Numbered from the stretch's first letter, positions 28,274 to 38,057 are shown. The stretch: 64,000 nt of DNA from Planococcus antarcticus DSM 14505 (GCF_001687565.2 NZ_CP016534.2:1368501-1432500), one strand, 5' to 3'. Made by a program: numbers and translations. The notes: generated by a model from the sequence alone, not told the origin.

Positions 28274-28482
28274 TCGATCGATGATTTAGTAGGTAATTTG
28301 TGTGCAGCAGCAAGAGACTGGATGGCAGGTGTGAATTCAGGCAGCAAATTGGATGAAATACGTCATCAGTTTCGATCGTTTCGTAAAGAAGTGGATGTTT
28401 TGCTAAGGCAAAGCATTAAATTGGGTGGTAACGCGGAGAAAACCTTCGTCCCTTTATTGGGGCGGAAGGTTTTCTCTTTTTT
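28274..28482 (+). ncRNA. T-box riboswitch, tyrosine-specific (nhaC leader)
   Basis: Stem I can be drawn from the sequence. The base pairs CGATCG (28275) with CGATCG (28373), then GATGA with TCATC, an AGTA box, and the upper stem AATTTG with CAAATT; the distal part has AGAGAC and GGTGTGAATTCAGG. The specifier loop GAAATACG has TAC (Tyr) at 28359-28361, positioned exactly as GAATTACA in the tyrS leader. The T-box GGGTGGTAACGCGG is at 28423-28436. A terminator stem GAGAAAACCTTC with GAAGGTTTTCTC and T8 ends at 28482. An open frame (28127-28543) overlaps it but is not a gene. Confidence 0.88.
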
Positions 28483-28503
28483 TACAGAAAAGGAGGATTT
28501 GCT

Positions 28504-29880
28504 ATGCACAACATTAAGTCAGTCATCACCCCAAGGTTTTTAGAGGCCTTTATTGTAACTTCCACTATTTTTCTAGTGATCAGTGTCAGCATCATCAAGT
28601 TCGACTCGGTTCCACATATTCCAATCCTGTTTTCGGTTCTTTTGCTGTTCGGTTATGGATTCCTTAAGAAAGTATCTTACCAGGAGCTGGAAAAAGGGCT
28701 CGTTGAAGGAGCAGGTGCGGGGATGAGTGCTGTCTTCTTATTTTTCTTCATCGGTATGCTCATCAGCAGCTGGATGATCAGCGGCACCATTCCAACATTA
28801 ATCTATACAGGATTTACGCTCATTTCCATGACGTTTTTCTACGCCATCGTCTTCACTGTGACATCATTGATTGGTTTATCAATCGGCAGTTCGCTGACGA
28901 CCGTTGCAACAATCGGCGTTGCTTTTATTGGCATGGCGACTGCGATGGATCTGTCGTTGGCAGTAACAGCGGGCGCCATTGTTTCGGGTGCGTTTTTTGG
29001 CGATAAAATGTCACCGCTGTCGGACACGACGAACTTATCTTCCACCATTGTCGGTGTGGATTTGTTCGAACACATCCGTAATATGGGATGGACAACTATT
29101 CCTGCCTTTGTGATCACCTTAATGTTGCTCGCATTGCTTTCTCCAGAAGCGGCAGGTGCAAGTGTAGAAGATATTACAGCTTTTAAGGAAGGGCTATTAG
29201 CTACTGGCATGATCCATTGGTATACATTCATTCCACTTGCAGTTCTCATTATCCTGACCTTTATGAAAATGCCAGCTTTGCTGACATTGGCGCTGAGTTC
29301 GATGTCAGCCATTGCCATTTCTTTTGTTCATCAAATCTCTACAGTTCCAGAGATTTTTAAGGTGTTGTTCAGTGGTTATGTATCCTCAACAGGCATTGAA
29401 GAAATCGACAGTCTGTTGTCCCGCGGAGGAATGGAAAGCATGATGTTCACCATTGCACTGGTGTTGCTGGCGCTCAGCATGGGCGGACTGCTCTTTACTT
29501 TAGGAATTGTTCAATGCTTATTAGCTAAAGTGGAAAGTTTATTGAATAAAGTTTCTTCAGTCATTGCTGCTTCTGCATTGACAGCGATTGGTATTAACGT
29601 TCTAATCGGTGAACAGTACTTGTCCATCCTGCTGACAGGACAGGCATTTAAAGAACCTTACGATAAGGTCGGACTCGCGGGTAAAAACCTCAGCCGTGTG
29701 ATGGAAGACGCCGGGACAGTGGTCAATCCGCTCGTACCTTGGAGTGTTTGTGGAATTTTCATCACAAGTGTCATAGGTGTGCCAACGCTCGACTACTTGC
29801 CTTTTGCATTCTTTTGTTTGTTGTCTCCAGTACTGACAGTCCTATTCGGATTTACAGGTAAAACCTTAACTTACAAGTAG
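28504..29880 (+). CDS. NhaC-family antiporter-like protein, candidate tyrosine transporter
   Basis: 458 residues, about 11-12 membrane helices. NhaC-family hallmarks include SGAFFGDKMSPLSDTTNLSS and the C-terminal GTVVNPLVPWSVCGIF. The family covers Na+/H+ and malate/lactate antiporters. Some members under T-box control have been predicted by comparative genomics to carry amino acids, including tyrosine. The Tyr-specific T-box here supports tyrosine uptake rather than pH homeostasis; this is inference. AAAGGAGG lies 7 bases before the ATG, directly after the leader terminator. Confidence 0.88.
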   Translation: MHNIKSVITPRFLEAFIVTSTIFLVISVSIIKFDSVPHIPILFSVLLLFGYGFLKKVSYQELEKGLVEGAGAGMSAVFLFFFIGMLISSWMISGTIPTLIYTGFTLISMTFFYAIVFTVTSLIGLSIGSSLTTVATIGVAFIGMATAMDLSLAVTAGAIVSGAFFGDKMSPLSDTTNLSSTIVGVDLFEHIRNMGWTTIPAFVITLMLLALLSPEAAGASVEDITAFKEGLLATGMIHWYTFIPLAVLIILTFMKMPALLTLALSSMSAIAISFVHQISTVPEIFKVLFSGYVSSTGIEEIDSLLSRGGMESMMFTIALVLLALSMGGLLFTLGIVQCLLAKVESLLNKVSSVIAASALTAIGINVLIGEQYLSILLTGQAFKEPYDKVGLAGKNLSRVMEDAGTVVNPLVPWSVCGIFITSVIGVPTLDYLPFAFFCLLSPVLTVLFGFTGKTLTYK

Positions 29881-29905
29881 TAATAACAAAGACGTGTAAA
29901 GGTGA

Positions 29906-29938
29906 AACAGGTGATGCAATAGTCGCCTGTTTTTTTTA
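29906..29938 (+). terminator. nhaC terminator
   Basis: Stem AACAGGTGA with TCGCCTGTT, then T8. Confidence 0.85.
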
Positions 29939-30047
29939 TAAAGGGAATTTTACTTGGGAGTCGAATAGTACAAAGAAGAGCAACATTGTTAGATAAGAGC
30001 AGCTCTGCCATCAAGCCTCAAAAAAACAGTCGAAGGAGTGTAAAAAA

Positions 30048-30467
30048 ATGTATCGTTCCATTTTATTAGCGGTAGACGGTTCCGAAAATTCCAAACGGGC
30101 CGGGAGACAAGCGGCACAATTGGCAGCATTGATCAAAGGTGCACAAGTGACAGTGGTTTATGTTTCCGATTTCGATGAAGACAGTGGGGAAGAAGTACAT
30201 GACGGAGGTCCGATTGAGTTTGAACTGGCACGAAAGAAAAAAATTCAACCTATCAGGGAAGCCTTGGAACTTGGAGAGGTCTTTTATAAAGTTGAAATCA
30301 TGCACGGTCGTCCAGCGCCGGTAATTATTGAAATGGCCAATGATGGAAAATTTGATCTAGTAGTTATTGGTAACAGAGGATTAAATCCGATATCTGAAAT
30401 GGTACTTGGCAGCGTCAGCCATAAAGTAGTCAATCATGCGGATTGTCCTGTACTGGTCGTGAAATAA
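30048..30467 (+). CDS. Universal stress protein, UspA family
   Basis: 139 residues, one Usp domain: N-terminal YRSILLAVDGSENSKRAGRQ and the ATP-binding glycine motif GNRGLNPISEMVLGSVSHKV. ATP-binding Usp proteins respond to stress or energy limitation, but the specific role is unknown. Ribosome site GAAGGAG before the ATG. Single gene; a second, more distant paralogue is at 34087. Confidence 0.9.
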   Translation: MYRSILLAVDGSENSKRAGRQAAQLAALIKGAQVTVVYVSDFDEDSGEEVHDGGPIEFELARKKKIQPIREALELGEVFYKVEIMHGRPAPVIIEMANDGKFDLVVIGNRGLNPISEMVLGSVSHKVVNHADCPVLVVK

Positions 30468-30558
30468 AGCTGACTTGTCTGCATGCGGTTCTGGTATACT
30501 GAATAAAAAGATTGGTCTTATTGCTGTTTGATTATCGGAAGACCTGCTGGAGGAGAAA

Positions 30559-30900
30559 ATGAATAAATTACCGAATTGTCCCGAGTGCAATTCTGAATAT
30601 ACATATGAAGACGGCAACCTGCTAGTATGTCCCGAATGTGCGCATGAATGGAGCCTGATCGCAGAAATAGAAAATGTCGAGACGGAAAAAGTCGTCAAGG
30701 ATGCAAATGGCACAGCTCTTCAAGACGGAGACGCAGTCACTGTCATCAAAGACTTGAAAGTTAAAGGCAGTTCATCGAATTTGAAAATCGGAACAAAAGT
30801 GAAAAGCATCCGGTTGGTCGAAGGGGACCATGACATCGACTGCAAAATCGATGGCTTTGGCGCAATGAAACTGAAATCGGAATTTGTTAAAAAAGCCTGA
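30559..30900 (+). CDS. yjdM: PhnA/YjdM zinc-ribbon protein
   Basis: 113 residues: N-terminal zinc ribbon with CPECNSEY and CPECAHEW, then the PhnA domain ([40 protein letters not shown]). Historically linked to alkylphosphonate use, but the true role is unresolved. GGAGGAG ribosome site before the ATG. An extended -10 (TGGTATACT, about 30498) lies upstream. Confidence 0.92.
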   Translation: MNKLPNCPECNSEYTYEDGNLLVCPECAHEWSLIAEIENVETEKVVKDANGTALQDGDAVTVIKDLKVKGSSSNLKIGTKVKSIRLVEGDHDIDCKIDGFGAMKLKSEFVKKA

Positions 30901-30905
30901 TGAGA

Positions 30906-30949
30906 AAAGACCCCACTCAAACTTAGTGAAAAGTTTGAGTGGGGTCTTT
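30906..30949 (+). terminator. yjdM terminator
   Basis: 19-base perfect stem AAAGACCCCACTCAAACTT with its complement. Confidence 0.9.
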
Positions 30950-31136
30950 GAGGTTTGTTAACTGGAAAATTTGAGCATAGGACCAACTATTTAAATCGCT
31001 TGCAATGTACTGTTAGCTTTGCACCGGCACGTCTAAGGACTAAGCTGAGCAAAAAGTGAGGTATTCTTCGCCTAGCTTCTTGCGGGAGCTATGCCGAAAG
31101 CGGCCGAAGCGGTGAGAAATGTGAGTTTATTCAAGT

Positions 31137-31844
31137 TTAAACGCCGCGTTTATTGCCCCATACCAAGGTATGCAATTGCGGCAATACCTTGGCGTCGTTC
31201 ATGATCGGGGATTGTACATGGTAATCGATTAATTGTTCATAGCGTTGCAACAAATCAGCAACCAGTTGCGTGTCGTCTGTTGTTGCTGTGTCCTCATTTC
31301 CCGTCTGGAGGAAGAACGGAACAGTTGGGTAGCGCAAGTGAAGCCTTTCTGCATAAGTAAAGTCATCCTGATCAAAAACTACAACCTTTAAACTAACGTT
31401 AGCGCTTTGCAGTTTCTCGATAAATAAATCCAGTTTGATATAATCCGTTTTCATTCCAGAACTGGGTGGTTTGGGTGACAAGGTAATATCATCGATTTCC
31501 GTCAGCCATTCCTGCCAGATAGAGGCTTGTGTTTCAACGGCAACTTTCCAGCCTTGCTGATGACATAGCTCGACCAATTCGCCGATGCCTTTATGGAGAG
31601 CAGGATTGCCGCCTGATATGGTAACGTGTGAAAACGCGGCACCGCCAGTTTGAATCAGCTCTTCAACAATCTCTTTCGGCTGCCTGGAAATGCTGGTACC
31701 TGTTCCGTCCCAGGTGAATTTTGAATCGCACCAGGAACAGGAATAATCGCATCCCGCTGTGCGCACGAACATGGTTTTTTGTCCCATGACCATGCCCTCA
31801 CCTTGTATGGTCGGACCGAATATTTCCATTACAGGAATTCTCAT
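31137..31844 (-). CDS. queE: 7-carboxy-7-deazaguanine synthase (radical SAM)
   Basis: Radical-SAM enzyme that converts 6-carboxytetrahydropterin to CDG in queuosine synthesis. 235 residues. The [4Fe-4S] motif CDYSCSWC (Cx3Cx2C) is near residue 31, with QGEGMVMGQKTMFVRTAGC before it and the SAM motif TISGGNPALH after. Start overlaps queD stop as ATGA. Third gene of queCDE. No terminator is obvious downstream; the 180-base gap to yjdM contains only GC-rich degenerate sequence. Confidence 0.94.
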   Translation of the reverse strand: MRIPVMEIFGPTIQGEGMVMGQKTMFVRTAGCDYSCSWCDSKFTWDGTGTSISRQPKEIVEELIQTGGAAFSHVTISGGNPALHKGIGELVELCHQQGWKVAVETQASIWQEWLTEIDDITLSPKPPSSGMKTDYIKLDLFIEKLQSANVSLKVVVFDQDDFTYAERLHLRYPTVPFFLQTGNEDTATTDDTQLVADLLQRYEQLIDYHVQSPIMNDAKVLPQLHTLVWGNKRGV

Positions 31845-32266
31845 GACAGCTCCCCCTTGCGCGGACGGAATACCACATAGCTTGTCGGCGTTTCACGGAC
31901 GATGACCTGTAGGCAATGCGGCCGGTTGCTTCTCATTTCGAGGACTTGCTGAATCGACTGCCAAACCTGCTGGGCAAGAAGTTCAGTAGTCGGAAATTTA
32001 TTTTTAAATTCAGGATGGTCGTTCAAGACGCTGTGGTCATATTTTTTATGAATCAATTCTTTCAATAATTTAAAATCAATTAGAAAACCGGTCGCATCAA
32101 GTTCATTGCCGCCGATGGTGATGTTGAGGTGGTACGTATGGCCGTGCATGACCTGGCATTTCCCTGCATCCTCGCTTGGAATAAAATGCGCTGCGGAAAA
32201 ATGAAGGTCTTTATTGAGCTCGAATTGAAAGTCGTGAGCGGCTGTCGGATAAAATTGCTGCATCAT
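31841..32266 (-). CDS. queD: 6-carboxy-5,6,7,8-tetrahydropterin synthase
   Basis: Converts dihydroneopterin triphosphate to 6-carboxytetrahydropterin. 141 residues, T-fold. Zinc histidines are in LHFSAAHF and VMHGHTYHL, with catalytic Cys in [10 protein letters not shown] and the C-terminal VIVRETPTS motif. Overlaps both neighbours by ATGA, so queCDE are translationally coupled. Confidence 0.94.
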   Translation of the reverse strand: MMQQFYPTAAHDFQFELNKDLHFSAAHFIPSEDAGKCQVMHGHTYHLNITIGGNELDATGFLIDFKLLKELIHKKYDHSVLNDHPEFKNKFPTTELLAQQVWQSIQQVLEMRSNRPHCLQVIVRETPTSYVVFRPRKGELS

Positions 32267-32928
32267 TCAACAGCACCCGCCATTTTTTTCGACTTGTAGC
32301 GGGCAAGTCCTTCATTGCGCAATTTGCAGGCAGGGCATTCACCACAGCCGGTGCTCGGAATGCCGTTATAGCAGGTTAATGTTTTTTCCTGGACGAAATC
32401 AAGTGCGCCCAGAGTATCGGATAACTCCCATACATCGGCTTTATCGAGCCACATCAATGGGGTATGGATGATAAACTGTTTGTCCATCGCCAAATTCAAT
32501 GTGACATTCAATGAGCGGATAAAGGTATCGCGACAATCGGGATAGCCGCTAAAATCCGTTTGGCTGACGCCGGTGATTAAATGCCGCGAACCGATCGCAT
32601 CTGCGTAAACAGCTGCAAAAGATAGAAACAGGTGGTTTCTGCCCGGCACGAAAGTGGAAGGCAATCCGTCTTCTTCTGCTGTTATTGCAATGTCATCCCG
32701 CGTCAAGGCATTTGCAGACAATTGGTTGATTAAGCTCATATCCAATACCTTGAACGAAACGCCAAGTTCTTCGGCAATTTTTCGGGCACATTCGATTTCA
32801 GCCGAATGGCGCTGACCATAATCAAAAGTCACAGTTGCAACTTCCTTAAAGTTCATGATTGCCCAAAACAGGCAAGTGGTGCTGTCCTGTCCGCCACTGA
32901 AAACGACGACTGCTTTTTCATTCTTCAT
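32263..32928 (-). CDS. queC: 7-cyano-7-deazaguanine (preQ0) synthase
   Basis: ATP-dependent conversion of CDG to preQ0. 221 residues from ATG 32928; a GTG at 32937 lies inside the ribosome site and is rejected. The PP-loop is [13 protein letters not shown], and the zinc site is [16 protein letters not shown] near the C terminus. The ribosome site AAGGAG (8 bases upstream) is the 3' end of a preQ1 riboswitch. The operon stops at queE; queF, the fourth gene in B. subtilis, is not here. Confidence 0.95.
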   Translation of the reverse strand: MKNEKAVVVFSGGQDSTTCLFWAIMNFKEVATVTFDYGQRHSAEIECARKIAEELGVSFKVLDMSLINQLSANALTRDDIAITAEEDGLPSTFVPGRNHLFLSFAAVYADAIGSRHLITGVSQTDFSGYPDCRDTFIRSLNVTLNLAMDKQFIIHTPLMWLDKADVWELSDTLGALDFVQEKTLTCYNGIPSTGCGECPACKLRNEGLARYKSKKMAGAVE

Positions 32929-32936
32929 CTGAAACA

Positions 32937-32976
32937 CTCCTTAGTTTTTTAGAGAGGGAGTTTGCGAACCTCTTTA
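32937..32976 (-). ncRNA. preQ1-I riboswitch (queCDE leader)
   Basis: On the minus strand the sequence reads AGAGGTTCGCAAACTCCCTC followed by TCTAAAAAACTAAGGAG. This is the preQ1 class I pattern: an AGAGG/CCTCT stem with a short loop, an A-rich tail pairing back to the loop as a pseudoknot, and the AAGGAG ribosome site inside the tail. Ligand binding would hide the ribosome site, so control is probably translational. Confidence 0.93.
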
Positions 32977-33097
32977 AGCGAACAGGATTAATAATAACAT
33001 ATTGCAGAGCAAAAGAAGGACGTGAGCATAGGCTTGATTAATGTATACTATTTCTGAAATAGGGTATTATTGATAATAACGAAAGGGGAGATGCAAT

Positions 33098-34036
33098 ATG
33101 AAAGCGATAGTCATCGATAACTACGGCGGCAAAGAACAATTAAAAGAAAGACAAGTGGAAAAACCAGAGATTAGTGAAAACCAAGTGTTGGTTGAAATCC
33201 ATGCCACTTCGATAAATCCAATTGACTGGAAATTGCGTGAAGGATATCTGAAGGACATGCTGCCGTGGGAATTTCCGATTATTTTAGGATGGGATGCAGC
33301 AGGTGTAATTGCTGAAGTCGGCACAAACATCAAGCATTTCAAAGTGGGAGACCGGGTATTCGCAAGACCCGCTACCACACGCCAGGGAACATATGCGGAA
33401 TTTGTTCCAGTGGAAGAGAACCTGCTTGCCCATATGCCGGAAAGCATGACTTTTGAAGAAGGTGCGGCAATTCCGTTGGCTGGACTGACTGCCTATCAAT
33501 GCCTTGTCGGCTTTGCGGAAGTAAAAAAAGGGGATAAGGTGTTGATTCACGCGGGAGCAGGGGGAGTCGGTAGCATGGCTATTCAAATCGCCAACAGTAT
33601 CGGAGCCTATGTAGCGACGACGGCTAGTGATAAAAATGATGAAATGGTTAAATCCTTGGGAGCGAACCGGGTGATAAACTACCAAGAAGAGGATTTCAGC
33701 GAATTGCTGGAGAATTTCGATGCCGTACTAGACACTATGGGTGGAGAAATTTTGGACAAGAGCTTCAAAGTCCTGAAAAAAGGCGGGAAACTGATTTCAA
33801 TTGCCGGCGAGCCTTCTGCTGAGAAAGCCGAGAAGCACGAAGTGAAAGCTAGCAGTTTTTGGTTGGATCCGAACGGCGAGCAATTGCAGAAGCTGGCCAA
33901 TCTATTCGTATCCGGGGAAGTAAAACCTACAATCGGCCATGTTTTTGAATTTACCGAGCAGGGATTGAAGGACGCACATGAGTTGAGTGAAACCCATCAT
34001 GCCCGTGGAAAAATCATCATCAAAATAAAATCTTAA
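33098..34036 (+). CDS. NAD(P)H-dependent oxidoreductase, zinc-less MDR (quinone reductase-like)
   Basis: 312 residues of the medium-chain dehydrogenase/reductase family: an N-terminal GroES-like domain (ATSINPIDWKLREGY; WDAAGVIAEVG) and a Rossmann domain with AGAGGVGSMAIQIA. The zinc-binding cysteines of alcohol dehydrogenases are absent, as in quinone oxidoreductase and enoyl reductase members. Substrate unknown. Ribosome site AAAGGGGAG. Single gene, divergent from the que operon. Confidence 0.88.
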   Translation: MKAIVIDNYGGKEQLKERQVEKPEISENQVLVEIHATSINPIDWKLREGYLKDMLPWEFPIILGWDAAGVIAEVGTNIKHFKVGDRVFARPATTRQGTYAEFVPVEENLLAHMPESMTFEEGAAIPLAGLTAYQCLVGFAEVKKGDKVLIHAGAGGVGSMAIQIANSIGAYVATTASDKNDEMVKSLGANRVINYQEEDFSELLENFDAVLDTMGGEILDKSFKVLKKGGKLISIAGEPSAEKAEKHEVKASSFWLDPNGEQLQKLANLFVSGEVKPTIGHVFEFTEQGLKDAHELSETHHARGKIIIKIKS

Positions 34037-34045
34037 TAAAACATA

Positions 34046-34078
34046 AAAAAACCTTTCACTATTGTGAAAGGCTTTTTT
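34046..34078. terminator. Bidirectional terminator
   Basis: Stem CCTTTCAC with GTGAAAGG flanked by A6 and T6, between convergent genes. Confidence 0.85.
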
Positions 34079-34086
34079 ATTTCGAT

Positions 34087-34593
34087 TTAAAAGTTTTCAG
34101 GCTTACCTGATTTATCTTCTGAATAATATTCTGTCGGCGCATCGTCTTGAGATTCTTCTGTACGTACGACCAACACATCGCATTTAGCAGAACGGACAAT
34201 GTGTTCAGAAACACTACCTATTAAGAAACGTTCAACAGCATTTAATCCTGTAGCTCCACAGATGATTAGGTCAGCTTCCACTTTTTGAGCTAAATCCCTT
34301 GAAATCATTGTTTTGGGAGACCCATAATCGACTACAATATTGACTTTTTCAACACCGCTAGCTAAGGCTTCTTTTTTGTATTCATCCAGCAAGTCCTCAG
34401 CGAACTTTTGAGCACGATCAGCAATCGAACGGTCGTAAGCCTCAATTGCTGCGAATGAACGGGTATCGATCACATTCACCAAATTTAATGTGGCGTTGTT
34501 TCTTTTGGCAATACCAACTGACTTTTTAAATGCCCACTCTGCTTCTTTGGAACCGTCTACTGCTACAAGAATTTGACTGTATTTTAATGTCAT
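34087..34593 (-). CDS. Universal stress protein, UspA family
   Basis: 168 residues. Usp domain with YSQILVAVDGSKEAEWAFKK and the ATP motif GATGLNAVERFLIGSVSEHI, then an acidic C-terminal extension of some 25 residues (EESQDDAPTEYYSEDKSGK) absent from the 139-residue paralogue at 30048. AAAGGAGG ribosome site 8 bases upstream. Divergent from ald across a 250-base gap that shows no recognised operator. Confidence 0.9.
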   Translation of the reverse strand: MTLKYSQILVAVDGSKEAEWAFKKSVGIAKRNNATLNLVNVIDTRSFAAIEAYDRSIADRAQKFAEDLLDEYKKEALASGVEKVNIVVDYGSPKTMISRDLAQKVEADLIICGATGLNAVERFLIGSVSEHIVRSAKCDVLVVRTEESQDDAPTEYYSEDKSGKPENF

Positions 34594-34843
34594 CCTACAT
34601 TCCTCCTTTATCTCTCACTAAGTAACTATTCGCTATAAGTGCTGGAGTTCCTGCAAAATTGCAGTTAATTCCGAGAATTTCTTGTCTAATTAATGACGAC
34701 TATCGTCCTGCTAAATCAAGTAAAAAAAGACGAAAAGTATACAATAAGAGTGAATATAACTAAGTTCTGTTAAAATTAAGTTGATTACAGAATATTCATT
34801 TTATTTTAGAGATTTTAACCAATATGGAATGGAGGGTTTCTAG

Positions 34844-35968
34844 ATGCGAATTGGCGTACCGACAGAAGTAAAAAATAATGAAAACCGGGTAGCGATGACT
34901 CCAGCGGGGGTGGTCAATTTAACGCTTTATGGTCATGAGGTAGTTATTCAATCGGGGGCTGGGCTTGGTTCCGGATTTACGGACGAGGATTACCGGGCTG
35001 CTGGAGCAGGAATCGTTGCTGCTGCAGAAGAGGCATGGGCACAGGAAATGGTTATGAAGGTCAAAGAACCTGAGCAGGAGGAATATCATTATTTCCGTGA
35101 TGGACTGATCTTGTTTACTTATTTACATTTGGCTCCCGAAAAAGAATTGACGCAGGCACTGTTAGGGGCGAAGGTGACGGGTATTGCCTACGAGACGGTG
35201 CAATTGCCAAACAATTCTTTGCCGCTACTGACGCCCATGAGCGAAGTGGCAGGCCGGATGTCAACGCAGATTGGGGCACAGTTTCTTGAAAAGATTCACG
35301 GGGGCGCGGGTGTTCTGCTTGGCGGTATTCCGGGGGTCGAACGTGGAAAAGTCTGCATTATCGGAGCAGGAGTTGCGGGAACTAATGCTGCAAAAGTTGC
35401 GGTCGGGATGGGAGCCAATGTCACAATTTTAGATTTGAATCCGGATCGTCTACGCCAATTAGATGACCAGTTCGGACAGGATGTCCAAACGCTTATGTCC
35501 AATCCACTGAATATTGCCGAGTGCGTGAAAAAAGCAGATTTGGTCATTGGGGCAGTGTTAATTCCTGGAGCTAAAGCACCTAAACTGGTGACAGAAGACA
35601 TGATCAAATCGATGAAACCCGGCTCTGTGGTAGTAGATATCGCTATCGATCAAGGTGGGATTTTTGAGACCAGCGATCGCATCACAACGCACGACGAGCC
35701 CACATATGTGAAGCATGGTGTTGTCCATTACGCAGTAGCGAATATGCCCGGTGCTGTTCCGCGGACATCGACTATCGGATTGACCAACGTTACAGTGCCT
35801 TATGCGGTACAAATTGCTAGTAAAGGATTTGCCCAGGCAGTTCGTGACAATGAAGTGTTGAAGAAAGGTGTCAATACGCTGGATGGTTATGTCACCTATC
35901 AAGCTGTCGCTGTGGAACAGGGACTGGAATACAAATCAGTTGATGAGATCTTAAAACGGATGAATTGA
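34844..35968 (+). CDS. ald: Alanine dehydrogenase
   Basis: NAD-dependent reversible deamination of L-alanine to pyruvate and ammonia. 374 residues: N-terminal [20 protein letters not shown], the catalytic lysine in [11 protein letters not shown], the histidine in [10 protein letters not shown], the dinucleotide fold [18 protein letters not shown], and DIAIDQGG. Ribosome site GGAGGG 8 bases before ATG. Feeds pyruvate metabolism; its CcpA or AdeR control could not be judged from the sequence. Confidence 0.96.
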   Translation: MRIGVPTEVKNNENRVAMTPAGVVNLTLYGHEVVIQSGAGLGSGFTDEDYRAAGAGIVAAAEEAWAQEMVMKVKEPEQEEYHYFRDGLILFTYLHLAPEKELTQALLGAKVTGIAYETVQLPNNSLPLLTPMSEVAGRMSTQIGAQFLEKIHGGAGVLLGGIPGVERGKVCIIGAGVAGTNAAKVAVGMGANVTILDLNPDRLRQLDDQFGQDVQTLMSNPLNIAECVKKADLVIGAVLIPGAKAPKLVTEDMIKSMKPGSVVVDIAIDQGGIFETSDRITTHDEPTYVKHGVVHYAVANMPGAVPRTSTIGLTNVTVPYAVQIASKGFAQAVRDNEVLKKGVNTLDGYVTYQAVAVEQGLEYKSVDEILKRMN

Positions 35969-36086
35969 GCCAGGAAACTGTTTCTTCAAAGACCTTTCGG
36001 CTATTGATTATCGAGATGTAAGGCTGATTTGCGGAATCACCATTGCAGAACGGCCTCCTTCGTAGAATGTTGGGTCAACTTATATA

Positions 36087-36120
36087 AAAACGGCATCGGA
36101 GAAATTCCGATGCCGTTTTT
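36087..36120. terminator. Bidirectional terminator between ald and peptidase
   Basis: 14-base perfect stem AAAACGGCATCGGA with TCCGATGCCGTTTT. Confidence 0.9.
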
Positions 36121-36124
36121 GCGC

Positions 36125-37222
36125 TTAATTAATAATGATTTGAAGTTCTTTCGGGTACTTTGTCAATACTTCATAGCCGTCTGCCGTTACCGCCACATCA
36201 TCCTCGATGCGAACACCGACTTTGCCAGGAACATAAATACCAGGCTCCAGTGTAAAGACCATTCCTTTTTCCATCTTCATCGGATTTTCTCCATGAATAG
36301 AGGGGAATTCATGGACGTCAATGCCGAGTCCATGGCCGAGTCGGTGTGTGAAATACTCACCATATCCCGCATCTGCAATAACTTTGCGTGAAATCTGATC
36401 AAGTTCAGCGGCCGTGACTCCAGGCTTGACGGCTTCTAGCGCTGCCGTTTCAGCGCGCAGGACAATATCGTATACTGCTTTTTGTTCATCGCTAGGTTCA
36501 CCGAGCGCCAATGTGCGGGTGATGTCCGAACAATAACCTTTATGAATAACGCCAAGATCAAATAACACCAAATCGCCATTTTGTAATTTCCGGTCACCGG
36601 TTTTACCGTGAGGCGAAGCAGCTTTGTCTCCTGCTAATACAGTAGTGTCGAACGACATATGTGTGACGCCTCGTTTTTTTAATGCTAATTCGATTTCTGT
36701 CATTACTTCAATTTCTGTGATGCCTTCTTTGATGGTCTTGGCCGCAACTTCAATGGCGTAATCAGCCAATGCCGCTGCTTCACGTAAAATCTCTAGTTCC
36801 GCAGCGTCTTTGATAACACGCATGGCATTCAGCTGGTCGTCCAATTGGACAATTGTAGGCGAGCTGAACAAAGAGAGGATTGCGTCATAGCGATCCACGG
36901 TCATATGCGCTTTTTCGATTGCTACGGTTTTCAAGTTGATACCACGCGACTGCGCTGTATTGTGTAAGATCTCCATGGAATTTTGCGTGTCTTCGTGGCC
37001 GACAACTTCACCTGTCCACCCAGCATTTTTCGCATCCGGCATTTCCATTTTTGGACAGATCAGAAACGGTTCAGCCTCAGCGAATACCATAACGCCTAAT
37101 AAGCGCTCATGCGGATTGCTTTGGAAGCCGCTGACGTAAAAGACGTTATAGGGATCAGTAATAAACGCCGCGTCGATTGAGTGTTCCTTAAGATAATTCT
37201 GTAATTGCTTAATTTTTGTCAT
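36125..37222 (-). CDS. Xaa-Pro peptidase, M24 family
   Basis: Metallopeptidase that cleaves X-Pro bonds. 365 residues: a creatinase-like N-terminal domain (1-130) and a pita-bread catalytic domain with metal ligands in LFDLGVIHKGYCSDITRT (two Asp), THRLGHGLGIDVHEFPS (His), TLEPGIYVPG (Glu) and VRIEDD (Glu). Start 37222 follows AAGGAGGA; the frame runs open to 37255 but without a ribosome site. Aminopeptidase P versus prolidase cannot be distinguished by eye. Confidence 0.9.
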   Translation of the reverse strand: MTKIKQLQNYLKEHSIDAAFITDPYNVFYVSGFQSNPHERLLGVMVFAEAEPFLICPKMEMPDAKNAGWTGEVVGHEDTQNSMEILHNTAQSRGINLKTVAIEKAHMTVDRYDAILSLFSSPTIVQLDDQLNAMRVIKDAAELEILREAAALADYAIEVAAKTIKEGITEIEVMTEIELALKKRGVTHMSFDTTVLAGDKAASPHGKTGDRKLQNGDLVLFDLGVIHKGYCSDITRTLALGEPSDEQKAVYDIVLRAETAALEAVKPGVTAAELDQISRKVIADAGYGEYFTHRLGHGLGIDVHEFPSIHGENPMKMEKGMVFTLEPGIYVPGKVGVRIEDDVAVTADGYEVLTKYPKELQIIIN

Positions 37223-37322
37223 ATGTATTCCTCCTTCACATGTGTAGCATATCAAAAATCAGGGTATAAAACAGCTATATGAATTGAATTCACTATTTTC
37301 AAAACTCAATTGGAGGGATTTT

Positions 37323-38003
37323 ATGCACATCTCATATCACGGCCATTCTATCGTAAAAATCAAAACGGGTGAACATACTATTTTAATCGATCCATTTATT
37401 AACGGAAATGAATTGACGGATTTAATAGTTGAAAATGAAAAACCAACTGTGATTTTATTAACGCATGCCCATAACGATCATGTTGGCGATACTGTTGAGC
37501 TGGCGAAAAAAAATAATGCACAAGTTATAGCAGTATTTGAACTAGCTAATTATTTAGACAGTCTAGGTGTGAATGCGGTAGGCATGGGTTTGGGCGGCAC
37601 ACACGAGTTCGATTTTGGCGTGGTGAAGTTTACAAAAGCTTTCCATAGTTCTTCCTTTACGACAGAAGAAGGCGAAGTAGTATACGGTGGAATGCCAGCT
37701 GGAATTATTTTCAAAGCAGAAGGCAAAACAATTTATCATGCCGGCGATACAGAAGTTTTTGGAGACATGCAGATTCTAGGTAAGCGCAACGATATCGATG
37801 TGGCATTTGTACCCATTGGCGACTTTTTCACAATGGGACCTGAAGATGCAGCTTACGCGGTTGAGTTATTGAAACCGAGCGTGGTTGTACCCATCCATTA
37901 CAATACGTTCCCACCAATTAAACAAGATCCTGAGTATTTCAAGTCACTAATAAAAGGCGCAGAAGTGAACATTTTGAAGCCAGGCGAAAGCCTCGAATTA
38001 TAG
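37323..38003 (+). CDS. ytkL: Metal-dependent hydrolase, UPF0173 (YtkL)
   Basis: 226 residues, metallo-beta-lactamase fold. Metal motif [11 protein letters not shown], later GDTEVFGDM and [11 protein letters not shown]. Substrate unknown. ATG 37323 ([13 protein letters not shown]) follows GGAGGG; an upstream in-frame ATG at 37284 has no ribosome site and adds residues missing in homologues. In B. subtilis ytkL also precedes ytoI. Terminator follows. Confidence 0.93.
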   Translation: MHISYHGHSIVKIKTGEHTILIDPFINGNELTDLIVENEKPTVILLTHAHNDHVGDTVELAKKNNAQVIAVFELANYLDSLGVNAVGMGLGGTHEFDFGVVKFTKAFHSSSFTTEEGEVVYGGMPAGIIFKAEGKTIYHAGDTEVFGDMQILGKRNDIDVAFVPIGDFFTMGPEDAAYAVELLKPSVVVPIHYNTFPPIKQDPEYFKSLIKGAEVNILKPGESLEL

Positions 38004-38010
38004 AATACAT

Positions 38011-38045
38011 AAAAACCCGGAGAGTAGAGGCTCTTCGGGGTTTTT
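38011..38045 (+). terminator. ytkL terminator
   Basis: Stem AAAAACCCGGAGAG with CTCTTCGGGGTTTTT (one mismatch), then T. Confidence 0.8.
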
Positions 38046-38057
38046 GTATGTTCATTA

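Noticed and set aside
28127..28543. 138-codon open frame upstream of nhaC
   Set aside because: It runs through the MITE-like repeat, the T-box leader and its terminator, lacks a ribosome site and overlaps the nhaC start; the RNA structure explains the sequence.
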